This document shows, piece after piece, positions 33,529 through 42,117 of a stretch of 64,000 bases of DNA. Position numbers and translations under genes: made by a program. Below the pieces are notes generated by a model. It did not search any database, was not told where the DNA came from, and worked only from the letters and a program-made list of their open reading frames with translations. Within the stretch, counting starts at the first letter, position 1, and each line of letters begins with the position of its first letter. The DNA lies in NCBI RefSeq assembly GCF_003946265.1, contig NZ_RHNO01000015.1, positions 1-64,000 of the forward strand, in the 5' to 3' direction. The stretch comes from Levilactobacillus yonginensis. GTDB lineage: Bacteria; Bacillota; Bacilli; Lactobacillales; Lactobacillaceae.

Positions 33529-34080
33529 TTAGACGCTAAAGGTTGAAAGCACTGAAACACCCACTATGTCTGATACAACAAGAGTTTGGTATTGGAATTT
33601 AGTCAGAAATAGTGGGAAATTACCGCCTTACCGTTCACCAAATTTTGACTGGAACGCGGCGGGAAGGACGGGACAAGTCAAAGAACGGTCTTGCCCTTCG
33701 CTTGAAGCCGCAAAGCATGTCTTCAAGTCGCCATTTTCAAGAAAGACACTTGAAAATCCCACGGCTTAGTTCAAATTTGGCTCACTCTCGGCTACTTAAT
33801 GGAGCGCCAATAATATTGCGTAAGTGCGGTCATGTAGGTATTTAAGCTAGCTTAGTTTCCAAGAACCCGTCTGACCGCCGCAGGTGACTGGATAAGACTA
33901 GTTTTAAGTCTATAACGCCTTACTATTCTTGGCTTGATAACGGTTTTCGAACTTTCTTTAGTTAGACGGTGCGTTTCAGCAGGTGACCCAATTATTCTCG
34001 TGAAAAGTTACACGAATTAGACGAAACGCCCTGGGAGCTATGGTATCATGGTTGGTGGGAATTGATTGAAATGACTGAGA
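33529..34080. other. Gene-free region with repeat family A, copy 1
   Basis: About 550 bases. 33609-33758 is the 150-base repeat (entered separately). Elsewhere no gene is supported. The extended -10 promoter of gpmA (TGG-TATCAT, 34041-34049) is at the right end. Short open frames over the repeat lack ribosome sites. Confidence 0.6.
33609..33758 (+). repeat. 150-base repeat family A, copy 1
   Basis: It aligns without a gap to 43046-43195, with about 17 differences in 150 bases. It contains GGGACAAG...CTTGCCC and CTTGAAG...CTTCAAG complementary arms, so an RNA copy would fold. Both copies lie in the same orientation in gaps between unrelated genes. Confidence 0.88.
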
Positions 34081-34096
34081 GAAAGGGAGTATGGCG

Positions 34097-34768
34097 ATGG
34101 CAACGCTAGTTATTTTACGGCACGGAGAGAGTGTCGCTAACCGGGATAATATTTTCACGGGGTGGAGCGACGTGCCGCTGACGGCCAAAGGCAGGGAACA
34201 GGCCTGGAGCGCTGGTGAATTGGTTGCTGAGACTGGTATCCAGTTTGCGGCACTGCACACGTCCATGCTTCAGCGGGCAATTGTGACCTCCCACATTATT
34301 TTAGAGGCCATTGATCAGCTCTATTTGCCAGAGTATAAATCATGGCGGCTGAACGAACGGCATTACGGTGCGCTCCGTGGCAAGAATAAAGCAGCCGTGC
34401 AGGCAGCCGTGGGGGTCGCCCAGGTGAAGCTCTGGCGGCGGAGTTTTGAAACGGTGCCTCCGTTACTGGATCACGTGATTCAGGACCGGCGCTATGATCA
34501 ATTTGGCCCGCACGTGGAGCCATTGGGTGAAAGTCTAGAAATGGCCTATCATCGATTGATGCCTTACTGGGAGGATGAAATTGCCCCACGGTTGCTGGCC
34601 GGTGACAATCAATTGGTGGTCGCGCACGGCAGTACGTTGCGGGCGTTGATTAAGTACCTCGACCATGTGGCGGATGCAGATATCAACCAGGTTGAAGTAG
34701 CAAATGGTGAACCCATTCGCTATGATTTTGATGATCGGTTGAACGTCTTACGGAAGACCGTCCTGTAG
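34097..34768 (+). CDS. gpmA: 2,3-bisphosphoglycerate-dependent phosphoglycerate mutase
   Basis: 223 residues. The phospho-histidine motif LRHGES (about 7-12) is followed by [29 protein letters not shown] (about 80-95) and [14 protein letters not shown] (about 176-189) complete the dPGM signature. It differs from the classic enzyme in ES-V-A-N for ES-x-W-N and HGST for HGNS, so it may be a second, diverged copy rather than the main glycolytic enzyme. ATG 34091 is too close to GAAAGGGAG; ATG 34097 is chosen. Confidence 0.82.
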   Translation: MATLVILRHGESVANRDNIFTGWSDVPLTAKGREQAWSAGELVAETGIQFAALHTSMLQRAIVTSHIILEAIDQLYLPEYKSWRLNERHYGALRGKNKAAVQAAVGVAQVKLWRRSFETVPPLLDHVIQDRRYDQFGPHVEPLGESLEMAYHRLMPYWEDEIAPRLLAGDNQLVVAHGSTLRALIKYLDHVADADINQVEVANGEPIRYDFDDRLNVLRKTVL

Positions 34769-34797
34769 CCGAAAATTAACAAAAGAATAAGATAATT

Positions 34798-34847
34798 AAG
34801 TTGGCGGAAGCAATGCTCATAAATCATTGTTTTTGGCCAACTTTTTC
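34798..34847 (+). terminator. Terminator of gpmA
   Basis: Stem AAGTTGGC/GCCAACTT with inner CAATG/CATTG and five T. The next gene's promoter (TTGTTT, 16 bases, TATAAT, 34827-34854) overlaps it. Confidence 0.82.
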
Positions 34848-34893
34848 GTATAATCAAGCTAGTAGTATCTATTAGATTGGGGATTGGGGAAAA

Positions 34894-36126
34894 GTGAATA
34901 AGCGAAATTTGATCCATTGGGGTGTGTTACTGGTCATTATCTTGGGGATAAGCGGCCTGGTCTTTGGGATGCATCAGATCGATACACAGGACAAAAAAGA
35001 AATCGCAACGTCTAACCGTAAGTCGGCAAAAAAAATCAAGCGGGACATTCGGTCAGACGCCCGAGATAGTAGCCGCCAGCGGACCCATCAGGTGACTGCA
35101 TTTGATCGGCGGCGTGCTGGGAAGCAAACACCGATATTTACGGGTAAGTTAACGACGGCACTGAAAGATAAAAAATTCAGTGGGACGGCCTTGGTGGTGA
35201 AAAATGACCAAGTGGTTTATCAGCGGTCATTTGGGATGGCCAATGCTGAGAAGAATCAACAGAACCAGGCCACTTCTCAATTTGTGGTGAACTCTATTCA
35301 GAAGTCGATGACGGGGATGCTGGTCATGCGCGCCGTCCAAGCCGGCAAGATTTCACTGACGGATAAGTTAAGTAAATATTACCCGAAAATTGCTGGCAGT
35401 AATCGCGTGACCCTACGGCAGATGCTTGATATGAAGGCGGGACTGGTGGGAGAGGTCAATCCTAGCACGACACTGTCTGAGAAGGGCGTGTACAAGTACT
35501 CTAGTCAGTTGGCCAAAGTCGATAAGCAGTCAATCAATAAATTTAACTATCAGCCAATCAGTTTTGTTTTATTGGCGGCCATTGTGAACCGAGTGACGGG
35601 GTTATCCTATTACCAAAACTTCTATGAACACATTGTGACGCCGCTGGACTTAAACCATACGTCGTTTGCCCAGATCCGGTCCACGACGAAGGGCATGACG
35701 ATGGGGTATAAAGGGAATATTCCGGGTGATTACACCACACCGGTCTCAACGTCCATGCGAGACATGGAGGCACAAGTGGCCACTGGGAACGCGACAATGA
35801 GTGCTGGGGACCTGTTCCGAGCAGAGCGGGCCATCATTCAAGGAACCCTGTTGGCAACGCCTAGTGGCGCTAACGAGCTCCATGAAGCGAAGGTGGCAGA
35901 CGCTAACTACGCCGGAGGAATGTATCACTTTGAGAAGCTCGGCTACTATGGTCATGGCTTAGGCGAGTTTTACGAAGGAACGTTCGTGATGAGTAAGAAT
36001 GGACGGACTGGGGTAATTTTCCTCTCAAACAATTTCTACAAGAAGACCATGTGGCCAGACTGGTCGACCGAAGAGTTAGCCAAGACCACCTTTAAACATG
36101 TGTTAACGGCGAAAAATCTTAAATAA
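34894..36126 (+). CDS. Membrane-anchored serine hydrolase (beta-lactamase/PBP fold)
   Basis: 410 residues. One N-terminal membrane helix (about 8-26), a Lys/Arg/Asp-rich linker (about 30-80), then a class C beta-lactamase-like domain. The catalytic S-x-x-K is SIQK in VNSIQKSMTG (about 134). The Tyr motif is NYQP instead of Y-x-N, and HGLGE replaces K-T-G. Such proteins act on peptidoglycan, D-alanyl esters or small esters; the substrate is unknown here. GTG start after GGGGATTGGGG. Single gene with its own terminator. Confidence 0.85.
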   Translation: MNKRNLIHWGVLLVIILGISGLVFGMHQIDTQDKKEIATSNRKSAKKIKRDIRSDARDSSRQRTHQVTAFDRRRAGKQTPIFTGKLTTALKDKKFSGTALVVKNDQVVYQRSFGMANAEKNQQNQATSQFVVNSIQKSMTGMLVMRAVQAGKISLTDKLSKYYPKIAGSNRVTLRQMLDMKAGLVGEVNPSTTLSEKGVYKYSSQLAKVDKQSINKFNYQPISFVLLAAIVNRVTGLSYYQNFYEHIVTPLDLNHTSFAQIRSTTKGMTMGYKGNIPGDYTTPVSTSMRDMEAQVATGNATMSAGDLFRAERAIIQGTLLATPSGANELHEAKVADANYAGGMYHFEKLGYYGHGLGEFYEGTFVMSKNGRTGVIFLSNNFYKKTMWPDWSTEELAKTTFKHVLTAKNLK

Positions 36127-36160
36127 CTAGTGCTAATTGTCTTTAGGCATTCGAAAATGA

Positions 36161-36195
36161 AGAGGTCCGGGATTTTGTCCGGGACCTCTTTTTTT
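36161..36195 (+). terminator. Terminator of the serine hydrolase gene
   Basis: Stem AGAGGTCCGGGA/TCCGGGACCTCT around TTTTG with seven T. Confidence 0.93.
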
Positions 36196-36283
36196 CCAAT
36201 TCAACCACCAATTATTTTGTGAAAGTCACCTGGTGATTTTCTGGATTAACTAGTAAATAGTTAAATTAGTCTGGAGATTGATT

Positions 36284-36442
36284 ATGGGCCAAAACGAATT
36301 TCACTCGGATTTAACGAGCTATATTAAACCGGTATACCTACAGGCGGCACGTGAATTTGCGACTATGCCATTAATTAGTCCGGATAAATATAGCGCTTTC
36401 ATAAGGAATTATGTTGCGCTATACTGCAAGAGTACTTTGTGA
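36284..36442 (+). CDS. Possible small protein, 52 residues
   Basis: Reads MGQNEFHSDLTSYIKPVYLQ... and ends FIRNYVALYCKSTL. GGAG stands seven bases before the ATG, and the reading is free of rare-looking stretches. It is soluble, mixed charge, with no known motif. It lies alone between a strong terminator and the glycerate operon. A promoter was not clearly seen, so it may also be a chance frame. Function unknown. Confidence 0.45.
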   Translation: MGQNEFHSDLTSYIKPVYLQAAREFATMPLISPDKYSAFIRNYVALYCKSTL

Positions 36443-36484
36443 AATTTACCGAGCAACAATGACTAAGATGGGAGTGGTCTACGC

Positions 36485-37789
36485 GTGTCAGTTTCTGTTA
36501 GCTGGATCGGAGCCTTAATCGGGTTGGCTCTTGCAATTATTTTAATCCTTCGTAAATTAAATCCCGTTTACTCATTACTCCTGGGAACCATTGTGGGCGC
36601 ACTCATTGGTGGTGCTAATCTCACCCAAACCGTTAACATCGTCGTGACTGGCTCTCAGAGTGTCATGGGAACTGTCGTCCGGGTCTTGGCTGCTGGTGTC
36701 TTTGCCGGCGTCATGATGGAGTCCGGTGCGGCTAACGCCATTGCCCGAGGAATCGTCACAAAATTTGGGGAAAGCCTCGCCATCTTCTCGTTAGCGTTGG
36801 CAACCATGATCATTACAGCGGTCGGGGTCTTCATTCCCGTAGCCGTCCTGATTGTGGCGCCAATTGCGCTAGAGGTGGGCAGTCGGATGAAGATTTCTAA
36901 GCTGGCGTTATTGGTGGCCCTGTCCGGTGGGGGAAAAGCCGGGAACATTATCTCGCCTAATCCCAACACGATTGCGGCCGCTCACGGATTCAACATTGAG
37001 TTGAGTCAATTAATGGTGGCCGATTTTATTCCTGCCGTCTTTGGGTTGATCATGACCGTGTTGCTGGCAACGTTGCTACGTCACCGGGGTGCCATTGCCA
37101 CGATGGCCGACGTTCAGGCTAACCAGGACCAGAGCACGTCCGACGAACCGGTGGAACTTCCTTCCTTGCGGTCCGCTATTGTGGCTCCCGTACTGGCGGT
37201 CATTCTGCTCTTGCTGAACCCCGTTGGTAGTATTTTACATATTGGATTATTAGAAAAATTTGAAGTCGATGCCATGTATATTTTGCCACTGGCCGGGTTA
37301 GTTGGGATGCTGGCCATGCACCAGGGCAAACAAGTCTTAGCCTACACGAAGGCTGGTATGGCACGGATGACGGACGTTGTCTTGATTCTAATTGGTGCTG
37401 GGGCAATTGGTGGTCTGATTACGACCTCAACCCTCCCCGCAGCAATTGTGCATCTGATTAAGATCTCCGGTATTTCTGGTACCTTCCTGGCACCAATTGC
37501 TGGTATCTTGATGGCCGCTGCTACAGCTTCGACGTCAACCGGTGTTATCTTAGCCACTGGATCGTTTGGGAAAGCCATCTTGGCCTTCGGTACGGCACCA
37601 CTAGCCGCAGCCGTGATGGTTCATACCGGTGCTACGGTGATCGACCACCTGCCACAAGGAAATTATTTCCACGTGACGGCGAACGCGATGAACATGACCT
37701 TGAAAGAACGGATGCAATCAGTCCCTTATGAAACAGCTGTTGGGTTAACGATGACGGTTGTTGGGGTCATTATGTTTACCTTGCTCTAG
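36485..37789 (+). CDS. GntP-family permease, probably for glycerate
   Basis: 434 residues with about 12 membrane helices, of the GntP gluconate:H+ symporter family. Conserved stretches: LNPVYSLLLGTIVGALIGG (about 26-44), ALSGGGKAGNIISPNPNTIAAA (about 144-165) and TGATVIDHLPQGNYFHVTANAMN near 379-401. It lies 23 bases before a glycerate kinase gene, so D-glycerate is the likeliest substrate. GTG start after GGGAGTGG. Gluconate or another sugar acid cannot be excluded. Confidence 0.87.
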   Translation: MSVSVSWIGALIGLALAIILILRKLNPVYSLLLGTIVGALIGGANLTQTVNIVVTGSQSVMGTVVRVLAAGVFAGVMMESGAANAIARGIVTKFGESLAIFSLALATMIITAVGVFIPVAVLIVAPIALEVGSRMKISKLALLVALSGGGKAGNIISPNPNTIAAAHGFNIELSQLMVADFIPAVFGLIMTVLLATLLRHRGAIATMADVQANQDQSTSDEPVELPSLRSAIVAPVLAVILLLLNPVGSILHIGLLEKFEVDAMYILPLAGLVGMLAMHQGKQVLAYTKAGMARMTDVVLILIGAGAIGGLITTSTLPAAIVHLIKISGISGTFLAPIAGILMAAATASTSTGVILATGSFGKAILAFGTAPLAAAVMVHTGATVIDHLPQGNYFHVTANAMNMTLKERMQSVPYETAVGLTMTVVGVIMFTLL

Positions 37790-37812
37790 ATTACGGAAAG
37801 GATGGTTCACCT

Positions 37813-38943
37813 GTGAAAATTGTGATTGCCCCAGATTCATTTAAAGGAAGTCTGACTGCGAAACAAGCCGCCGAGGCCATTCACACCGGTTTACAACGGG
37901 TATTCCCGGATGCAGACTATGAAGTCGTGCCAATGGCTGATGGTGGCGAGGGGACGGTGCAGTCCTTGGTTGACGCCACACAGGGAACGTTTAAACACGC
38001 CGACGTGCTGAATCCCTTAGGCCAAACGGTCTCTGCTGAATACGGACTGTTAGGCGATCAACGGACCGCCGTCATTGAAATGGCCGCAGCTAGTGGCATT
38101 CAGTTTATCAACGATGCGACTAAGAATCCCTTGGTTACGACGACCTATGGGACCGGTCAACTGATGCTAGATGCGATGCATCACGGTGCTCAGGAAATCG
38201 TGATTGGTATCGGTGGTAGTGCCACGACGGACGGCGGTCAGGGGATGGCTGAAGCGTTAGGGGTAAAGTTCCTCAATGCTGCCGGCGAGCCCATCAAGCG
38301 AGGTGGCGGTGGCTTGGCTGAACTAGCCAGTATCGACGTTTCTGCGGTTGATCCGTTGGTGGCCCAAACCAAGATCCGGATTGCGTCTGACGTGACGAAT
38401 CCATTGGTGGGACCAAAAGGTTCGGCAGCCGTGTTTGGTCCGCAGAAGGGGGCGACGCCAGAGATGGTTCCCATTCTGGATGCGAACTTGGCCCATTACG
38501 CGGCAATTATTAAACAAACCTTGGGGAAAGACTTGGCAGATTACCCTGGTGCCGGTGCTGCCGGTGGACTGGGTGCGGGTTTGTTAGCCTTTACCCGGTC
38601 GCAGATGGAGAAAGGTGTCGAAATTGTGGTTCGGGAAACGCACCTGAAAGAGCGAGCGGTGGGGGCTGACCTGGCCTTTACTGGTGAAGGTGCCATTGAT
38701 TTCCAGACGCAGTACGGTAAGACCCCGATGGGAACTGCTCAGGCTGTGAAAGCAGCCAGTCCACACGCTAAGGTGATTGGTGTAGCTGGCAACGTTGGAG
38801 AGGGAATCGACCAACTCTATGATTTGGGCATTGATGCCATCTTTGGTATCCTACCGGGAGTTGTTGATCTGCCAACCGCCATTCAGACGGGACAGGCTAA
38901 CTTGGCCCGGACTGCGGAGAATATTGCCCGCGTCATCAAATAG
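37813..38943 (+). CDS. Glycerate kinase
   Basis: 376 residues of the GlxK/GarK family, phosphorylating D-glycerate (2- or 3-phosphoglycerate depending on subgroup). It opens MKIVIAPDSFKGSLTA, then VPMADGGEGT (about 41-50) and GIGGSATTDGGQGMAEALG (about 134-152), all family signatures. GTG start after GAAAGGATGG. Together with the permease it feeds glycerate into lower glycolysis; the gpmA upstream may be linked in function, though it is separately transcribed. Confidence 0.93.
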   Translation: MKIVIAPDSFKGSLTAKQAAEAIHTGLQRVFPDADYEVVPMADGGEGTVQSLVDATQGTFKHADVLNPLGQTVSAEYGLLGDQRTAVIEMAAASGIQFINDATKNPLVTTTYGTGQLMLDAMHHGAQEIVIGIGGSATTDGGQGMAEALGVKFLNAAGEPIKRGGGGLAELASIDVSAVDPLVAQTKIRIASDVTNPLVGPKGSAAVFGPQKGATPEMVPILDANLAHYAAIIKQTLGKDLADYPGAGAAGGLGAGLLAFTRSQMEKGVEIVVRETHLKERAVGADLAFTGEGAIDFQTQYGKTPMGTAQAVKAASPHAKVIGVAGNVGEGIDQLYDLGIDAIFGILPGVVDLPTAIQTGQANLARTAENIARVIK

Positions 38944-39031
38944 CTTGATTTGACACCTGCTGGCTAGGCTAGGTCTGCCGGGAAAAACAGCCTGCCATTA
39001 GACGATTTGAAATTAAAAAAGTTAGGCATTA

Positions 39032-39068
39032 AAAAGTCCGTGAAATCTTAGCGATTTCACGGACTTTT
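39032..39068. terminator. Bidirectional terminator between glycerate kinase and pepC
   Basis: Perfect 16-base stem AAAAGTCCGTGAAATC/GATTTCACGGACTTTT with loop TTAGC, with A-run and T-run flanks. It serves two convergent genes. Confidence 0.92.
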
Positions 39069-39095
39069 GGACTATATTAAGAAAGAAACTTTTGA

Positions 39096-40430
39096 CTAAG
39101 CTAAAGCACCCATTGGGTCCCATGGCGCCAGAACAGTTGGTTCTTCGGTTTCCTGCGTCTTCTTCAAGTCGTCAGGTAAGAATTGCTTGTTCACAACAAC
39201 TTGGTAGCAATATTCATCCATCCAAGCGTCGCTCATCACGAAGTAACCCTTCGTTCCGACCTTTTCACCCCAAGAGTTTTCAACTTTCCACTTGGTTGGT
39301 TGGCCATCGACCAAGTCGACACCAGTTAAGACCATGGCGTGGGTCATCATGCTTTCACCATAATCAAGGCGTTCTGCCTTGGTCGTGGAGAAGTCGATGT
39401 TGAAGAGGGCATCCTTGTCGTAGAACTTGGTGTCCATGATTCCTTTTTGACGTTCTGAGGATTGACCAACGTCACAACCGAACCAAACGGATTGGCCAGC
39501 TTGTAATTGCTTGATGGCCAGTTGCTTGAAGTCCTGCATCGTGACGTTTAAATGCTTAACTTGGCGGCCGTTGACCACGTTGCCTAACATTTCAACGGTG
39601 TAGGTGTGGTTGTATGGCTTGTCGTCAGTTGGGGCGTTGATGATGGAAACGTAGTCGCTTAAGTCCCAGTTGACGTACTTGTCGAAGAAGGACTTAGGGG
39701 TCAAGCCCTTGTCGATGTGGTAGTTTTTGTCATCGTCGCGGTATTCGAAGTCGAATTCGCTAACGGGTTCGCCGAGTGAGAAGCTCAGTAAACGGTAAAC
39801 TTCGCCTAACATCTTGTCCTTAGCAGCGGCAATGTCAGCATCGCTGGTCTTGTCGGCAACTAATTTACGTAAAGTAACGGCATCCTTACGTAGCTTTAAG
39901 TTCAACGTGCTGTTGAGTTCGCTGGACTTGGAACTGTTATAAGTTTCAGGCATAACGGACTTAGGCACGATTCCGTACTTTTCAATGATGGCACACAGCA
40001 TGTCCCATTGACCACCGTCTTGTTGTGGGGTAGCCATTAAGAAGGCGACCTTCCGGCTAGACGTTGGTTGGTCAGCAGTGGCCAAGACGTTTTCATAAAA
40101 GTAGTTAGCTTTTTCAAACTTGTCCCAGAAGTTAGTGTAGTTCTGAGATAATTCAAAATCGCTTAAGTTGAAGAGGTCGGCTAAATGATGACGCATCGTG
40201 TTCAATGCGGCAAACATCCAGCAACGGCCACTTTGCTTTTGATTGGCAACTTTCCCAGTGTCCAAATCAATGGAGAAGACGGGAGTCATGTCGGTTTCTG
40301 AAGCGTAATCGGCAGAAGTTGCTAAAATTCCTTGATGACTGACGGCCCGTTCTAAGACCTTTGCGGTGGGGTCAGCAGCTAAAGCTTGTTGGTAACGGGC
40401 GGTTTGATCCGCCGTGATTTCTTTACTCAA
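39096..40430 (-). CDS. pepC: Aminopeptidase C (bleomycin hydrolase family)
   Basis: 444-residue cytoplasmic C1B cysteine peptidase releasing N-terminal residues from peptides, part of lactobacillus protein use. The triad is visible: Cys in QKQSGRCWMFAALN (about 68), His in MMTHAMVLTG (about 362) and Asn in KVENSWG (about 382). The C-terminal WDPMGALA tail that reaches into the active site is typical. A longer frame to 40478 exists, but TTG 40430 has AGGAG ten bases before it and begins at the usual SKEIT. Single gene. Confidence 0.94.
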   Translation of the reverse strand: MSKEITADQTARYQQALAADPTAKVLERAVSHQGILATSADYASETDMTPVFSIDLDTGKVANQKQSGRCWMFAALNTMRHHLADLFNLSDFELSQNYTNFWDKFEKANYFYENVLATADQPTSSRKVAFLMATPQQDGGQWDMLCAIIEKYGIVPKSVMPETYNSSKSSELNSTLNLKLRKDAVTLRKLVADKTSDADIAAAKDKMLGEVYRLLSFSLGEPVSEFDFEYRDDDKNYHIDKGLTPKSFFDKYVNWDLSDYVSIINAPTDDKPYNHTYTVEMLGNVVNGRQVKHLNVTMQDFKQLAIKQLQAGQSVWFGCDVGQSSERQKGIMDTKFYDKDALFNIDFSTTKAERLDYGESMMTHAMVLTGVDLVDGQPTKWKVENSWGEKVGTKGYFVMSDAWMDEYCYQVVVNKQFLPDDLKKTQETEEPTVLAPWDPMGALA

Positions 40431-40478
40431 TGACGTCACTCTCCTAACTATTCTCTCATTGTACCCCAATCTTCTCAT

Positions 40479-40745
40479 TTTTGTATAGGGTTGGTTGAAA
40501 TTCGTGGGTCAGGGACAAAAGTCTCAGGCCCGTTTGCGGCTCCGAACGAATGTAATCGAAATGTGTGACAAGCGGCAGTCAGTTCGGCCTAACCACGCTA
40601 GACAAACAATCCAAGACCGGGATTATGTGACGATTAACGTTAATGATCATTGACTAACCAGCCTTTGACGCACACAACTTTTGGTTGACAACCCAAACGA
40701 CCAAGCCCATTATTTGAATAGATATACTTGTCGGGGGATGTCAGG
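40479..40745. other. Intergenic region upstream of a small membrane protein
   Basis: No gene. The right part has TTGACA (40685-40690), 17 bases, CATTAT (40708-40713), and a second -10-like TATACT (40733). These could drive the 35-residue ORF. The left part shows nothing recognisable. Confidence 0.4.
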
Positions 40746-40853
40746 ATGTTCTATTTGGGAGATTCTTTGTTTTACATAATTAGTTTTGTCTTTTGGATTG
40801 CAGTCTTTGGTGGGATTATTTGGCTGATTAGACATTTGGTTAAGCGTAAATAG
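40746..40853 (+). CDS. Small single-helix membrane protein, 35 residues
   Basis: Reads MFYLGDSLFYIISFVFWIAV and on to a WLIRHLVKRK tail: one membrane helix (about 9-29) and a strongly basic C-terminus. GGGGGA lies eight bases before the ATG, a consensus-like promoter is upstream, and a strong terminator follows 17 bases after the stop, so it looks like a complete one-gene unit. The size and shape recall type I toxins or small regulatory membrane peptides, but I recognise no family. Confidence 0.6.
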   Translation: MFYLGDSLFYIISFVFWIAVFGGIIWLIRHLVKRK

Positions 40854-40869
40854 GCAGTTGACGTATTAA

Positions 40870-40912
40870 AAGGGTGCTCACTAACTCCGTGTGGAGTAGT
40901 GAGCACCCTTTG
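40870..40912 (+). terminator. Terminator after the 35-residue ORF
   Basis: Perfect 14-base stem AAGGGTGCTCACTA/TAGTGAGCACCCTT with inner CTCC/GGAG. Short T-run; bidirectional, also usable by marR. Confidence 0.85.
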
Positions 40913-40962
40913 TTAATTGCTGGCTTAAATGAACGTTAAATCGTGGTTTTAGTGAAAATGGA

Positions 40963-41397
40963 TCACTGGAGATGATCGAATACCTTTGCACGCTCACTCA
41001 GGGATGCCAATTGATTGAAAAATAGTTCGACGTCAGCTGCTGATGTATCAACGAGAATTTGATCCCAGAGCGCTTGTTTAATTTGCCGAATCGTTTCACA
41101 GGCAGTCAGGCCCTTAGGGGTAATACTGACCCAAGTGGCTCGGCGGTCAGTGGCATCAGGGACCCTGGTGACGTAACCAGCGTTCTCAAGGCGGGTCATT
41201 TCACGACTAACGAGACCTTTATTGATGGCCAGTTCGGTTGTGATTTGTTTGGCGGTGACCCGGTCATGTTCGCTGATAAACAGTAGAAAATTTGCGTTGC
41301 TGGCATTGATTTCAGGGAGCGTTAATTCGCGATTCATAGCCGTCTGAAAGCGACGGTGGAGTGCTCCAATGAACTTTCCTAATTTGATAGTGTCCAA
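40963..41397 (-). CDS. MarR family transcriptional regulator
   Basis: 144 residues with a winged helix: VTAKQITTELAINKGLVSREMTRLENAGYVTRVPDATDRRATWVSIT (about 52-98) is the classical MarR DNA-binding part, with the D-R-R wing. TTG start after AAAGGAGG. It is divergent from a small membrane protein gene, with matching palindromes between them, so it probably represses both. The ligand is unknown. Confidence 0.9.
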   Translation of the reverse strand: MDTIKLGKFIGALHRRFQTAMNRELTLPEINASNANFLLFISEHDRVTAKQITTELAINKGLVSREMTRLENAGYVTRVPDATDRRATWVSITPKGLTACETIRQIKQALWDQILVDTSAADVELFFNQLASLSERAKVFDHLQ

Positions 41398-41428
41398 GGC
41401 AACGGCCTCCTTTGTGGTTATTTAGGTT

Positions 41429-41498
41429 AGTATAGCATAAATATAGTTGACAAATACACTAAATACGACTATTCTGTAATAGTTGTCTTATCAACTAT
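41429..41498. promoter_or_regulatory. Divergent promoters with MarR operators
   Basis: Plus strand: TTGACA (41447-41452), 17 bases, TATTCT (41470-41475). Minus strand: extended -10 TGC-TATACT (complement of 41429-41437). Palindrome ATAGTTG-N6-CAACTAT at 41479-41498, and a matching half ATATAGTTGA at 41441-41450 overlapping the plus -35. The two sites also form a 10-base inverted repeat across the region. Confidence 0.7.
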
Positions 41499-41513
41499 AT
41501 GGAGGACTTTAAA

Positions 41514-41972
41514 ATGACTTTAAAACAGCGATTACTTTTTACATTATTTTTGTGCACCGGTATGGCTAGCAGTATGAGCTGGTTAGGAATGGCGAAGAGT
41601 GTTGGCATTAACCACAACATGTGGCGAGTATTTTGGCTGTCAGTTGGGCCCACGATTGCCTTCGCTTTCGTTCTTAACCTCCTGGTAGCTGTGAATTTGA
41701 GTAACTTGTTAATTAAATGGCAGACGCACCGGATGGTTGATGAGGCGAGAATCCAAGCGAAATCTACGACGATTCGTAGTTGGACCATGCTCCTGACAAT
41801 GTGTTTCACAATGAGCACGCGGGCGTTACTGTTGAACGGGACACTGGGGCATATGACGGTGAGTCAATTTATTCTGGGGTTCTTCAGTACCCTGACAATG
41901 GCCTATTTTATTCGGGACCTGTTCGTTATGCCAGCAGCGACTCGCTTGGTATTTCGGATTATGCCTTCTTAG
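41514..41972 (+). CDS. Integral membrane protein, MarR-linked
   Basis: 152 residues with four membrane segments in two similar halves: LFTLFLCTGMASSMSWLGMA, then a second helix and an RxxxxDEARI linker; then WTMLLTMCFTMSTRALLLNG and a last helix. This twofold pattern resembles DUF2798-type proteins often placed beside MarR or TetR regulators. ATG 41514 follows GGAGG; an upstream ATG at 41499 has no site. No transport or enzyme motif is seen. Confidence 0.75.
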   Translation: MTLKQRLLFTLFLCTGMASSMSWLGMAKSVGINHNMWRVFWLSVGPTIAFAFVLNLLVAVNLSNLLIKWQTHRMVDEARIQAKSTTIRSWTMLLTMCFTMSTRALLLNGTLGHMTVSQFILGFFSTLTMAYFIRDLFVMPAATRLVFRIMPS

Positions 41973-42042
41973 TAGGGCAGTTGAGACTTCCAGCGTTATC
42001 AGCCTTCAGTGACTCATAACCAAGCATGGAGACGCCGGTAAC

Positions 42043-42074
42043 AAAAAAAGCGCCTGGGACTGCTCCCAGACGCT
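42043..42074 (-). terminator. Terminator of the aldo/keto reductase gene
   Basis: Minus-strand stem AGCGTCTGGGA/TCCCAGGCGCT with loop GCAG and seven T. Confidence 0.92.
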
Positions 42075-42117
42075 GGTCGGTTTTGAATGACCGATATTTC
42101 TAATTTTTAACAACTGC

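Noticed and set aside
33566-33845. Protein genes over repeat family A copy 1, and likewise at 42974-43257
   Set aside because: Two overlapping frames are open but start codons differ between the copies, no ribosome sites precede them, and the DNA matches extend outside the frames.
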